From positions 1-41,710 of the forward strand of contig CAYZIL010000021.1 in NCBI GenBank assembly GCA_964478515.1: a stretch of 41,710 bases of DNA, in the 5' to 3' direction. Positions 16,090 through 24,246 of the stretch are shown here, piece by piece (within the stretch, counting starts at the first letter, position 1; each line of letters opens with the position of its first letter). The DNA is from HGM13233 sp964478515. GTDB taxonomy: Bacteria > Bacillota > Clostridia > Oscillospirales > Ruminococcaceae. The notes below the pieces were generated by a model. That model was not told the DNA's origin. It made no database searches and saw nothing but the letters and a program-made list of their open reading frames with translations. A program made the translations under genes and the position numbers.

Positions 16090-18324
16090 TTACAGGCGAA
16101 GTTGCTCGCTCAAGTCGTCCTCGCGCAATATTCCGCCGCTGGCCGGCAAATTGCGCGCCCGGAAGCGATGGATATTTTCCAGCGGCAGCGTGTCGGCAAG
16201 CGCTACCTTTGTGACAACAGCGCCCTTTTTCAGCGTCATTACGGCAACGCCCAGCGCGTCCTTGGCCTGCTTTTCGGAAATAAAGTCGCTGTTGAGCATC
16301 AAAAGCCGGCCGCCGGACGAGAAAACTGCAAATTCTGTCGGCTGCGGCGCCGCCTTTATTGCCACCAGCGCCTGCTTTCGGCTGTAGGCATTGCTGAGTT
16401 TGCGGCGGTTCAGTTTGGTCTCAAAAGTGCTCAGTGGTACCCTTGCAGCCTTGCCGTTTTCGTAAAACATTACTACATGTCCGGCATAGTCCGCACTGAC
16501 AACCAACGCTATTGCCGTTTCGCCCTCGTCCATGCCCAGCTGCGCGGCAACATAGTCGCCGATAACACTGGCCTTGCTGTCGGCAAAATCTGCGACATGG
16601 CACTTATATGCCTGGTGCTGATTTGTAAAGAAAAGCAAATTTGCGTCGTTCTTGCACTCAATAGTTTCAATTATTTCGTCGCCGTCCTTCAGCTTTTGTT
16701 CCCCGCTCATGCGCAGCGAGGCCGGCGTAATCTTTTTGAAGTATCCGTCGCGGGTAAAGAAGACAGTCACCGGGTAATCGCTGAGCTTTTCCGGCTCGGC
16801 GGAAAATTCCTCCGGCTTGTCGTATATTATTTTTGTCAGTCGCGCTTGCGCGTATTTTTTCGCAACGTCCGCCTGCTCGTGAATAATTATTTTGTCGACC
16901 GCTGTTTTTGAGCCGAGAACAGAATTCAACTCGTCTATGTCGGCGTTGAGCTGGTCTTTTTCAGCAAGCCGGTTGAGAATGTATTCCCTGTTTAGGTGGC
17001 GCAGCTTTATTTCGGCAATATAATTGGCCTGGGTCTCGTCAATGCCGAAGCCTATCATCAAATTCGGCACCACGTCGCGCTCCTGTTCGGTGTCGCGGAC
17101 AATCTTTATCGCCTTGTCAATGTCAAGCAATATTTTAGCCAGCGCCTCAAGCAGATGCAGTCGCTGCTGTTTGCCGCTGAGGTCGAATTTCGTGCGCCTT
17201 ATTATGCAGTCGCGGCGAAATTCTATCCATTCAAGCAAAATGTCGCGCACGCCCATAAGGCGCGGCGTGCCGTGGACAAGCAAAGTAAAGTTGCAGGCAA
17301 AATTATCTTCCAGTGGCGTCAGGCGGAAAAGTTTGGTCATAAGCTTTTCGGGGTCGTTGCCGCGCTTTACGTCAATTGCCAGCCGCAGACCTTTTTTGTC
17401 GGACTCGTCGCGCACGGCGGAAATTTCGCGCAGCTTGCCCACTTTCATCAGTTCAACTATTTTGTCTATTATCGCCTCGACCGTTGTGGACGGAGGTATT
17501 TCGGTTATTTCCAAACAGTGGTCGCCGTCGTCATAGTCGTATTTGCTGCGTACCCGAAAAGAGCCGCGTCCGGTCTCGTAAATCTGCCGCGTCGTCTTTT
17601 CATCGTATATAAGGTAGCCGCCGGTGCGAAAGTCGGGCGCTTTCAGCGTTGAGATGACGTCGTGCTGCGGGTCCTTTACCAGCCGCGCCGTAGTCTCGCA
17701 AACCTCGGCGAGGTTGAACGGACAAATTGCACTTGCCATGCCGACGGCTATGCCGATATTGGAGTTGACGAGTATGCTGGGAAAGCGCGTCGGAAACAGC
17801 GTCGGCTCCTTCATCGTGCTGTCGTAGTTGTCGACAAAATCAACTGTTTCCTTGCCGATGTCGGCAAAAAGCTCCTCGCAAATTGCGGCGAGCTTCACCT
17901 CGGTATAGCGCGACGCGGCATACATCATATCGCGGCTGTAACTCTTGCCGAAGTTGCCCTTGCTGTCGACATAAGGGTGCAGCAGCGTCTCGTTGCCGCG
18001 CGACAGACGCACCATAGTGTCGTAAATTGCGGCGTCGCCGTGGGGGTTGAGTTTCATTGTTTGGCCGACGACGTTGGCGGACTTCATCCGCGCGCCGCTG
18101 AGCAGCCCCATGTTGTACATAGTGTACAGCAGTTTGCGGTGGGAGGGCTTGAAGCCGTCTATTTCCGGAAGCGCGCGCGAGACTATAACGCTCATAGCGT
18201 AAGGCATATAGTTTTCCCGCAGCGTATAGGTTATTTGCTCGTCAACGGTTATGCCGCCGCCGGTGATCTCGATGTTTTCCGGGTTCTCATCGTGGTTTAT
18301 ATTTTCGGTCTTCTTTTTTGCCAC
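16090..18324 (-). CDS. type IIA DNA topoisomerase subunit A (GyrA/ParC family, divergent)
   Basis: This is the DNA breakage-rejoining subunit of a type IIA topoisomerase. The winged-helix domain carries the catalytic Tyr140 in AASRYTEVKL, preceded by the conserved region around KLNPHGDAAIYDTMVRL. At 744 residues it is shorter than most GyrA. The C-terminal beta-pinwheel region shows no GyrA box (QRRGGxG type), so true negative supercoiling is doubtful and a topoisomerase IV-like activity is more likely. The family anchor reads RALPEIDGFKPSHRK, one residue shorter than the usual RALPDVRDGLKPVHRR. The start codon is GTG after AAGGAG. The partner B subunit lies 43 bases upstream. It resembles an extra clostridial topoisomerase clade. 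Confidence 0.88.
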   Translation of the reverse strand: MAKKKTENINHDENPENIEITGGGITVDEQITYTLRENYMPYAMSVIVSRALPEIDGFKPSHRKLLYTMYNMGLLSGARMKSANVVGQTMKLNPHGDAAIYDTMVRLSRGNETLLHPYVDSKGNFGKSYSRDMMYAASRYTEVKLAAICEELFADIGKETVDFVDNYDSTMKEPTLFPTRFPSILVNSNIGIAVGMASAICPFNLAEVCETTARLVKDPQHDVISTLKAPDFRTGGYLIYDEKTTRQIYETGRGSFRVRSKYDYDDGDHCLEITEIPPSTTVEAIIDKIVELMKVGKLREISAVRDESDKKGLRLAIDVKRGNDPEKLMTKLFRLTPLEDNFACNFTLLVHGTPRLMGVRDILLEWIEFRRDCIIRRTKFDLSGKQQRLHLLEALAKILLDIDKAIKIVRDTEQERDVVPNLMIGFGIDETQANYIAEIKLRHLNREYILNRLAEKDQLNADIDELNSVLGSKTAVDKIIIHEQADVAKKYAQARLTKIIYDKPEEFSAEPEKLSDYPVTVFFTRDGYFKKITPASLRMSGEQKLKDGDEIIETIECKNDANLLFFTNQHQAYKCHVADFADSKASVIGDYVAAQLGMDEGETAIALVVSADYAGHVVMFYENGKAARVPLSTFETKLNRRKLSNAYSRKQALVAIKAAPQPTEFAVFSSGGRLLMLNSDFISEKQAKDALGVAVMTLKKGAVVTKVALADTLPLENIHRFRARNLPASGGILREDDLSEQLRL

Positions 18325-18367
18325 AACCGTGACTCCTTATTTAATAAAATATTATTAGCCGAAAAGT

Positions 18368-20353
18368 TCAGCTCACGTCCAAATCGTCGAGATAGTCGGC
18401 GCCATACCTGGCAATATACTCTTTGCGTCCGGCAAGATTGTCGCCCTGCAGCAGCTCAAACATCTCGGCCGTTTCGCGCGCGTCGGTTGGCGACACGCGA
18501 ATTAGCCGGCGCGTTTTCGGATTCATCGTTGTCATCCACATCATCTCCGGCTCGTTTTCGCCGAGACCCTTGGAGCGCTGAATCGTGAACTTTTTGCCCT
18601 CAAGCTTTTTGAGTATTTCAATTTTTTCCTGTTCATCATATGCAAAATACGTCTTCTCGCGGCTGTTTATTTCGAACAGCGGCGACTCGGCAATGTAGAC
18701 GTAGCCCTGCTCAATAAGCAGCGGCGTCAGCCTGTACAGCATGGTGAGAATCAGCACGCGTATCTGGTAACCGTCGACGTCGGCGTCGGTACAAATTATG
18801 ACCTTGTTCCAGCGCAGATTGTCAATATCGAACGTCGACAGGTCTTTGTTGGCCTTGCTTTGCACGGCAACGCCGCAGCCGAGCACCTTAATTAGGTCGG
18901 TGATGATTTCGTTTTTGAATATTTTGCCGTAGTCGGCCTTGAGACAGTTGAGAATTTTGCCGCGCACCGGAATTATTGCCTGAAATTCGGCGTCGCGTCC
19001 CTGTTTGCACGCGCCCAAAGCCGAGTCGCCCTCGACAATATATACCTCGCGGCGGCTGAGATCCTTTGAGCGGCAGTCGACGAATTTTTGCACGCGCACC
19101 GACATGTCGGCGCTGTTCTGCATAATTTTTTTCATTGTCTGCCGGGTGTGCTCGGCGTTTTCGCGGCTGCGCTTGTTAATCAGCACCTGCTCGGCTATTT
19201 TGTCGGCCTCGGCGCGGTTTTCAATAAAATATATTTCCAGACTGTGCTTGAGAAATTCGGCCATCGCCGTCGCAATAAAGCGGTTGGTGATAGCTTTTTT
19301 GGTTTGGTTCTCGTAGCTGGTCTCGGTGGAAAAAGAAGACGAAACCAACATCAAGCATTCCTGCACGTCGACAAAGGATATTTTGCTCTCGTCTTTTTTG
19401 TACAGCTTGCGGTCTTTTATCAGCGCGTCTATTTGCGCCACGAACGCTGATTTTACGGCGCGGTCGGGCGAGCCGCCGTGCTCAAGAAAACTGCCGTTGT
19501 GGTAGTATTCAAGCATCTGTTTCGTGCGGCTGAAGCAAAAGACAAAATTCATTTTTAAGCGGTAGTCGCTTTTGTCCTCGCGGTCGCGGCCGACGCGCTC
19601 GGCCGACAGCTGCTGCGGTTCGGTAAAGTTTTCGTTGTCGCAGCATTCGCGCATATAGTCCGCAATGCCGTCTGCGTAAAAATAGTTGTACTCCTCAAAA
19701 CGGCCGCCGTCGCGCTCAAAGCGCATATTGAACGTTACCCCGGCGTTGACTACCGATTGCTGCTTGAGCACGGTAAGAAAATATTCGTCCGGTATGGAAA
19801 TATCAGTAAAGACCTTAATGTCCGGGCGCCATTTTATTCGGCTGCCGGTGCGGCGTTTGCTCAGCGGCGCTTTAATAAGCTCGCCTACCGGCTTGCCGGC
19901 TTTGAAGCTCATGTTGAATATACAGCCGTCGCGGCAGACCTCCACATCCATATATTGCGAGGAGTACTGCGTGGCACAAAGGCCCAGTCCGTTGGTACCG
20001 AGACTGTAACCGTAGCTGGTGTTGTCGCTGTTATTGTATTTGCCGCCGGCATACATTTCGCAAAAAAGCAGTTTCCAGTTGTATGCCTTTTCGCGCTCAT
20101 TGTAATCCATCGGTATGCCGCGGCCGAAGTCCTCGACCTCGACAGAGAGATCTTTATAATACGTCACGTTAATCTGCTTGCCGTAACCCTCGCGCGCCTC
20201 ATCGACAGAGTTGGCGATTATTTCAAATACCGAGTGCTCGCAGCCCTCAATTCCGTCGGAACCGAAAATTACCGCCGGGCGCTTGCGCACGCGGTCGGCT
20301 CCCTTGAGCACCTCTATACTTGTGTTGGAATAACTTTTGCTCGCTGCTGCCAT
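18368..20353 (-). CDS. type IIA DNA topoisomerase subunit B (GyrB/ParE family, divergent)
   Basis: This is the ATPase and TOPRIM subunit. The GHKL ATP site is present with Glu44, Asn48 and Asp51 (EIIANSVDEA). The usual RPGMYIGS lid motif is replaced by RPAVIFGSDG. The YSLGTNGLGL segment supplies the ATP-lid glycines. The TOPRIM domain holds Glu441 (VEGDSA) and Asp523/Asp525 (TDADVDG), so metal binding looks intact. At 661 residues it lacks the extra C-terminal insertion of proteobacterial GyrB. AGAGGT precedes the ATG. It is transcribed first, followed by the A subunit, and a promoter with a palindrome lies upstream. It probably forms an A2B2 enzyme with its neighbour, separate from gyrase. 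Confidence 0.88.
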   Translation of the reverse strand: MAAASKSYSNTSIEVLKGADRVRKRPAVIFGSDGIEGCEHSVFEIIANSVDEAREGYGKQINVTYYKDLSVEVEDFGRGIPMDYNEREKAYNWKLLFCEMYAGGKYNNSDNTSYGYSLGTNGLGLCATQYSSQYMDVEVCRDGCIFNMSFKAGKPVGELIKAPLSKRRTGSRIKWRPDIKVFTDISIPDEYFLTVLKQQSVVNAGVTFNMRFERDGGRFEEYNYFYADGIADYMRECCDNENFTEPQQLSAERVGRDREDKSDYRLKMNFVFCFSRTKQMLEYYHNGSFLEHGGSPDRAVKSAFVAQIDALIKDRKLYKKDESKISFVDVQECLMLVSSSFSTETSYENQTKKAITNRFIATAMAEFLKHSLEIYFIENRAEADKIAEQVLINKRSRENAEHTRQTMKKIMQNSADMSVRVQKFVDCRSKDLSRREVYIVEGDSALGACKQGRDAEFQAIIPVRGKILNCLKADYGKIFKNEIITDLIKVLGCGVAVQSKANKDLSTFDIDNLRWNKVIICTDADVDGYQIRVLILTMLYRLTPLLIEQGYVYIAESPLFEINSREKTYFAYDEQEKIEILKKLEGKKFTIQRSKGLGENEPEMMWMTTMNPKTRRLIRVSPTDARETAEMFELLQGDNLAGRKEYIARYGADYLDDLDVS

Positions 20354-20419
20354 CTATGACCTCTCGGCCGGAATAACCGGTTGTTTATTTTTATTGCGCA
20401 CTTCTTCCATAATATATTT

Positions 20420-20437
20420 ATTATACCATATATGGTA
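20420..20437 (-). promoter_or_regulatory. promoter with overlapping palindrome, topoisomerase operon
   Basis: On the minus strand TGG directly precedes a perfect TATAAT (20420-20425), an extended -10 element. The 14-base perfect palindrome TACCATATATGGTA (20424-20437) overlaps the -10 and its upstream spacer, an ideal place for a repressor. The regulator is unknown. Confidence 0.55.
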
Positions 20438-20439
20438 GA

Positions 20440-20474
20440 AAAATAAAAGGAAACGCTGTCGCGTTTCCTTTTAT
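20440..20474 (-). terminator. intrinsic terminator after ftsH
   Basis: A perfect 14-bp stem (20443-20456 with 20461-20474), a 4-base loop and a T-rich tail on the minus strand lie 18 bases after the ftsH stop. It closes the rnj-to-ftsH operon and sits directly before the topoisomerase promoter. Confidence 0.9.
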
Positions 20475-20492
20475 TGTATTTCTGTGCGGTCT

Positions 20493-22331
20493 TTATTCGG
20501 CGGGCTCACTCTCTGCCGGTTTTACACCGTTTTCAATGATCTTTCTAAAAGTCTCGCCGTCAATTTTTTCGTACTTGAGCAGCGCGTCAGTGATTGCGTT
20601 TAACTGGTCAACGTGTTCCTTAAGCAATTTGCGCGCCGTGTTGTACGACTGTTCGATTGTAGTTCTGACCTCGGTGTCAATGTCGTTAGCCACCTGCTCG
20701 GAGTAATTGCGCGACTGGGTAAAGTCACGGCCGAGGAAGACCTCCTCGTGAGACGAGCTGTAAACTACCGGCCCGAGCTTTTCGGAAAAGCCGTATTTTG
20801 TAACCATGTCGCGCGCCAATGTTGTGGCGCGCTCAAGGTCGTTGGATGCGCCGGTGGAAATGTCGTCGAGCATCAACTGCTCTGCGACCCTGCCGCCGAG
20901 CAGAGTGGTTATTTGCGACTGCATCTCGTTCTTGGTGTGGAAGCTGACGTCTTCGTTGGGCAGCGAGATTGTAAAGCCGCCGGCGGCGCCGCGCGGAATA
21001 ATAGATATTTGGTGCACAGGGTGGTCGGGCTGCGCATAGTGAGTAACAATAGCGTGACCGGCCTCGTGATAGGCGGTGAGCTTGCGCTCGCGCGGGGTAA
21101 TGACCTTTGACTTCTTTTCGGGTCCGACCATAACTTTGGTCGTGGCCTCCTCGACGTCAGCCTCTGTTATTGCCTTGCGTCCCTGACGGGCCGCCAGCAG
21201 CGCCGCTTCATTGAGCAGGTTTTCCAAATCCGCGCCGGTAAAGCCGGGCGTCGATTTGGCAATGACGCTCAAGTCTACGTCGGGGCCGAGCGGTTTGTTG
21301 CGCGCGTGGACTTTCAGTATCTCCTCGCGGCCCTTTACGTCGGGATAATTTACATATATCTGGCGGTCGAAGCGGCCGGGCCGCAGCAAGGCGCGGTCAA
21401 GAATATCCGCTCTGTTGGTCGCGGCCATGATGATAACGCCGATATTTTCCTCGAAGCCGTCCATCTCAACGAGCAATTGGTTTAGCGTCTGCTCGCGCTC
21501 GTCGTGGCCGCCGCCCAAACCGGCGCCGCGCTGACGGCCGACGGCGTCAATCTCGTCGATAAAGATGATACTCGGGCTCTGCTTCTTTGCCTTTTCAAAC
21601 AGGTCGCGCACACGCGACGCGCCGACGCCGACATACATTTCGACAAAGTCGGAACCGGAAATGGAGAAGAAAGGCACCTTTGCCTCGCCAGCTACTGCGC
21701 GCGCCAGCAGCGTTTTGCCGGTGCCCGGAGGGCCGACAAGCAGCACGCCTTTGGGTATCTTGGCGCCCAGAGCATTGTATTTGGAAGGATTTTTGAGGAA
21801 TTCGACTATTTCGACCAATTCCTCTTTTTCCTCTTCGGCGCCGGCAACGTCGGCAAAAGTCGTGCGCTTGTCGTTGGGGTTATGCTCGCGCACTTTTGCC
21901 TTGCCGAAAGCGCCTATTTTACCTCCGCCTTGCTGGTTCATATAGACGAAGAAGAATACCATTGCGCCCAGCATGATTATTATCGGCAAAAAGCTGACTA
22001 TCAGCGACAGAAAGTTGGACGGCGGCTCGTAATCGTACGAGATGCCGCTGTCTTTTACCGCCTGGCTGACGTCGTTGTAAAACAAGTCGACATCCGGAAC
22101 GGTATAGCTGTGCGTCATTGCGGTACCGGACTCGCTTTTGAGTCTGTAAAGCAATTTTCCGCTGCCGAGATTCAGCGAAAATTCGGCGACCTGGTCGGTC
22201 GTAAACAGTTCGACAATCTCGGAGTACTTGGTGTCGGTCCGGTTCATGCTGTCGAACATAAACCAGATAGCCATTATCAGTACCAGTAATACCAGAATGG
22301 AAAATCCGCGACCGCGGTTCTTTTGGACCAT
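20493..22331 (-). CDS. ftsH: ATP-dependent zinc metalloprotease FtsH
   Basis: FtsH is a membrane-anchored AAA+ protease that removes misassembled membrane proteins and short-lived regulators. The 612-residue protein has a first membrane helix (9-27), an extracytoplasmic domain, a second helix (about 108-131), and an AAA+ domain with Walker A GPPGTGKT (200-207) and Walker B IIFIDE (255-260). The zinc protease motif is HEAGH (422-426). The second region of homology, LLRPGRFDRQI, is also intact. AGGAG precedes ATG, which lies one base after the tilS/hprT stop. Placement after tilS-hprT is the usual Firmicutes order. Confidence 0.97.
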   Translation of the reverse strand: MVQKNRGRGFSILVLLVLIMAIWFMFDSMNRTDTKYSEIVELFTTDQVAEFSLNLGSGKLLYRLKSESGTAMTHSYTVPDVDLFYNDVSQAVKDSGISYDYEPPSNFLSLIVSFLPIIIMLGAMVFFFVYMNQQGGGKIGAFGKAKVREHNPNDKRTTFADVAGAEEEKEELVEIVEFLKNPSKYNALGAKIPKGVLLVGPPGTGKTLLARAVAGEAKVPFFSISGSDFVEMYVGVGASRVRDLFEKAKKQSPSIIFIDEIDAVGRQRGAGLGGGHDEREQTLNQLLVEMDGFEENIGVIIMAATNRADILDRALLRPGRFDRQIYVNYPDVKGREEILKVHARNKPLGPDVDLSVIAKSTPGFTGADLENLLNEAALLAARQGRKAITEADVEEATTKVMVGPEKKSKVITPRERKLTAYHEAGHAIVTHYAQPDHPVHQISIIPRGAAGGFTISLPNEDVSFHTKNEMQSQITTLLGGRVAEQLMLDDISTGASNDLERATTLARDMVTKYGFSEKLGPVVYSSSHEEVFLGRDFTQSRNYSEQVANDIDTEVRTTIEQSYNTARKLLKEHVDQLNAITDALLKYEKIDGETFRKIIENGVKPAESEPAE

Positions 22332-22332
22332 A

Positions 22333-24246
22333 TTACACTCCTAATATTTCGGCGTCTTTTTGGGAATACACCGACGGCTTAAGCACGCCGATGTAGGGGA
22401 GATTGCGATATTTTTCCGCATAGTCAAGCCCGTAGCCGACAACGAATTCGTCGGGGATTTCGAAACCGGAATAGTCGGCAACTATGCTCGATTGTCTGCG
22501 GCTGGGTTTGTCTAACAGCGTGCATATCTTCAAACTGGCGGGGTGGCGGGAAAGCAAAATTTCGGTAATATATTCGAGCGTCTTGCCGCTGTCGAGAATA
22601 TCTTCGACTATCAGCAGGTCCCTGCCCTCAAGGCTAATGTCCAGGTCCTTAACTATTTTTACCGCGCCGCTGCTGACAACGCCGCCCTTGAAACTGGAAA
22701 CGCCCATAAAATCTATTTCGGTGTGGATGGACAAAGCACGGATAAAATCGGCGACAAATACGACGGCACCTTTTAGAATACTAATGCAGATGAGGTTCTT
22801 GTCGGCGTAATCGGCCGAGACCTGCTCGCCTATCTCTTTGATTCTCGCTTTTATCTGTTCTTCCGTTATTAGGACGCGCGCAATGTCGTCGTGCATGTTA
22901 CCGCTCATATTTATTTCCCCCGCAAAATTAAATAATACAGCGTCTTTCGTTCGTTCGTCGGCGGCAACGCGCTGTGCCACGCCCTGGCCTGCTAACCAGA
23001 TAACGCCCTGCGTGTCTGCCGCAAGCGGGACACGGTCTCTGTTCTTCGGCGGTATCTTTAATTCGCAAAACAGTTTTTTCAGCGGTTTGCTTACCACGCG
23101 GCGCGCGCTTTTGAAAACATCGCCGGACCGGCGTGAGCGAAAAACAATCTTTCCGCTTATTTTATCACAATCGGCACAATTATTTAATAATAATTTGTTA
23201 AAAGTGGATTTTTTGTCGAAATGTATATATTCTGCCGACACGATTTGACCGCCAGGCAGCAAATTGCGCCCCGCGCACAAAGGTTGCTCGAAAGGTGCGG
23301 CAGCTAAACTGCATTTTTCGCTTTTTCTCAATTTTACAAGCGCGCCGTCGCGGACAAAATAGACCCCGCTTGCAAGCTGCACGGCGTTCAGCGAACCGGC
23401 GGCCACTTTTTCACACAGCACCAGCGTTTTTGCGTCGGCCGCGCCGCCGGTTATTGCCAGCAGGGCCGCCGCTTTGAGCGCCGGGTGCGCCTGACAGAGC
23501 ATCTGTGCCTGCCAGCCGTCGCCGGTTGCAGCACCGGCAATAAGCTCCTGCGCCTGTTCGTCTATATAGTCTCGCGCTGTGCGCGAAATGTCGGCAAACG
23601 AGCAAAGATTGTGCACCGCCGCGCTGTTTATGCGCTGCGCCGCGGGAATTATGTTGTGCCTAATGTCGTTGCGCGAAAAGCTGTCGTCGGCATTTGAGCT
23701 GTCTGTCACGTATTCAAGGCCGTTTTCCCGGCAATATCGCTCCACTTCGGCGCGCGTGGTAGAAATAAGCGGCCGGACAATTCGGCCGCGCACCGGCGGT
23801 ATTCCGGCGGCGCCGCCGAGCCCCGAACCGCGAAAGAGATTGAACAATATTGTTTCGGCCGCGTCGTTGGCGGTATGCGCGGTCAAAACCAAATCGTCGC
23901 CAGCAGCGCGCGCGAACGCGGCATAGCGCAGCTCCCGCGCCCACTGCTCCAGCGTTTTGCCCTGTGGCTTTTGCCGCTCGCTCATTCGCGCTTGCTCAAC
24001 ACAAAGCGGAATCCCCTCTTTGCGGCAATATGAGCGTACGAAATTCTCGTCGCCGTCAGACTCGGCGCCGCGCAGACCGTGGTTGAGGTGGAAAGCGCGC
24101 ACCGAACGCAGCGAAAATCTGTCGCGGTTATGCCAGATAAAATGCAGCAGAGCCATTGAGTCGGCGCCGCCTGACACGCACACCAGTACGCTGTCGCCCG
24201 GCGCAAACATCTTGTATTTTTCTATAGCCGCAAATGCGCTATTCAT
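22333..24246 (-). CDS. tilS/hprT: bifunctional tRNA(Ile)-lysidine synthetase / hypoxanthine phosphoribosyltransferase (TilS-HprT fusion)
   Basis: The N-terminal part is TilS, which converts C34 of tRNA-Ile(CAU) to lysidine so that it reads AUA. The PP-loop ATP motif SGGADS lies at residues 25-30, and the C-terminal TilS domain runs to about 440. From residue 447 the chain continues in frame as a complete HprT of 191 residues. Its PRPP-binding motif LLIVEDILDSGKT makes IMP and GMP from hypoxanthine and guanine. Separate tilS and hprT genes are adjacent in many Firmicutes; fused forms are known in Listeria. I chose ATG 24246 (637 residues): it overlaps the end of dnaB by eight bases and has AGGA upstream. 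An internal ribosome binding site precedes the HprT module. Confidence 0.92.
   Translation of the reverse strand: MNSAFAAIEKYKMFAPGDSVLVCVSGGADSMALLHFIWHNRDRFSLRSVRAFHLNHGLRGAESDGDENFVRSYCRKEGIPLCVEQARMSERQKPQGKTLEQWARELRYAAFARAAGDDLVLTAHTANDAAETILFNLFRGSGLGGAAGIPPVRGRIVRPLISTTRAEVERYCRENGLEYVTDSSNADDSFSRNDIRHNIIPAAQRINSAAVHNLCSFADISRTARDYIDEQAQELIAGAATGDGWQAQMLCQAHPALKAAALLAITGGAADAKTLVLCEKVAAGSLNAVQLASGVYFVRDGALVKLRKSEKCSLAAAPFEQPLCAGRNLLPGGQIVSAEYIHFDKKSTFNKLLLNNCADCDKISGKIVFRSRRSGDVFKSARRVVSKPLKKLFCELKIPPKNRDRVPLAADTQGVIWLAGQGVAQRVAADERTKDAVLFNFAGEINMSGNMHDDIARVLITEEQIKARIKEIGEQVSADYADKNLICISILKGAVVFVADFIRALSIHTEIDFMGVSSFKGGVVSSGAVKIVKDLDISLEGRDLLIVEDILDSGKTLEYITEILLSRHPASLKICTLLDKPSRRQSSIVADYSGFEIPDEFVVGYGLDYAEKYRNLPYIGVLKPSVYSQKDAEILGV
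22906..22921 (-). promoter_or_regulatory. possible internal ribosome binding site and start for HprT
   Basis: Within the fused frame GGGGG (22917-22921) lies eight bases before an in-frame ATG (22906-22908). This ATG is exactly where free-standing HprT proteins begin (MSGNMHDDIARVL). Translation here would give a separate 191-residue HprT in addition to the fusion. Confidence 0.45.
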
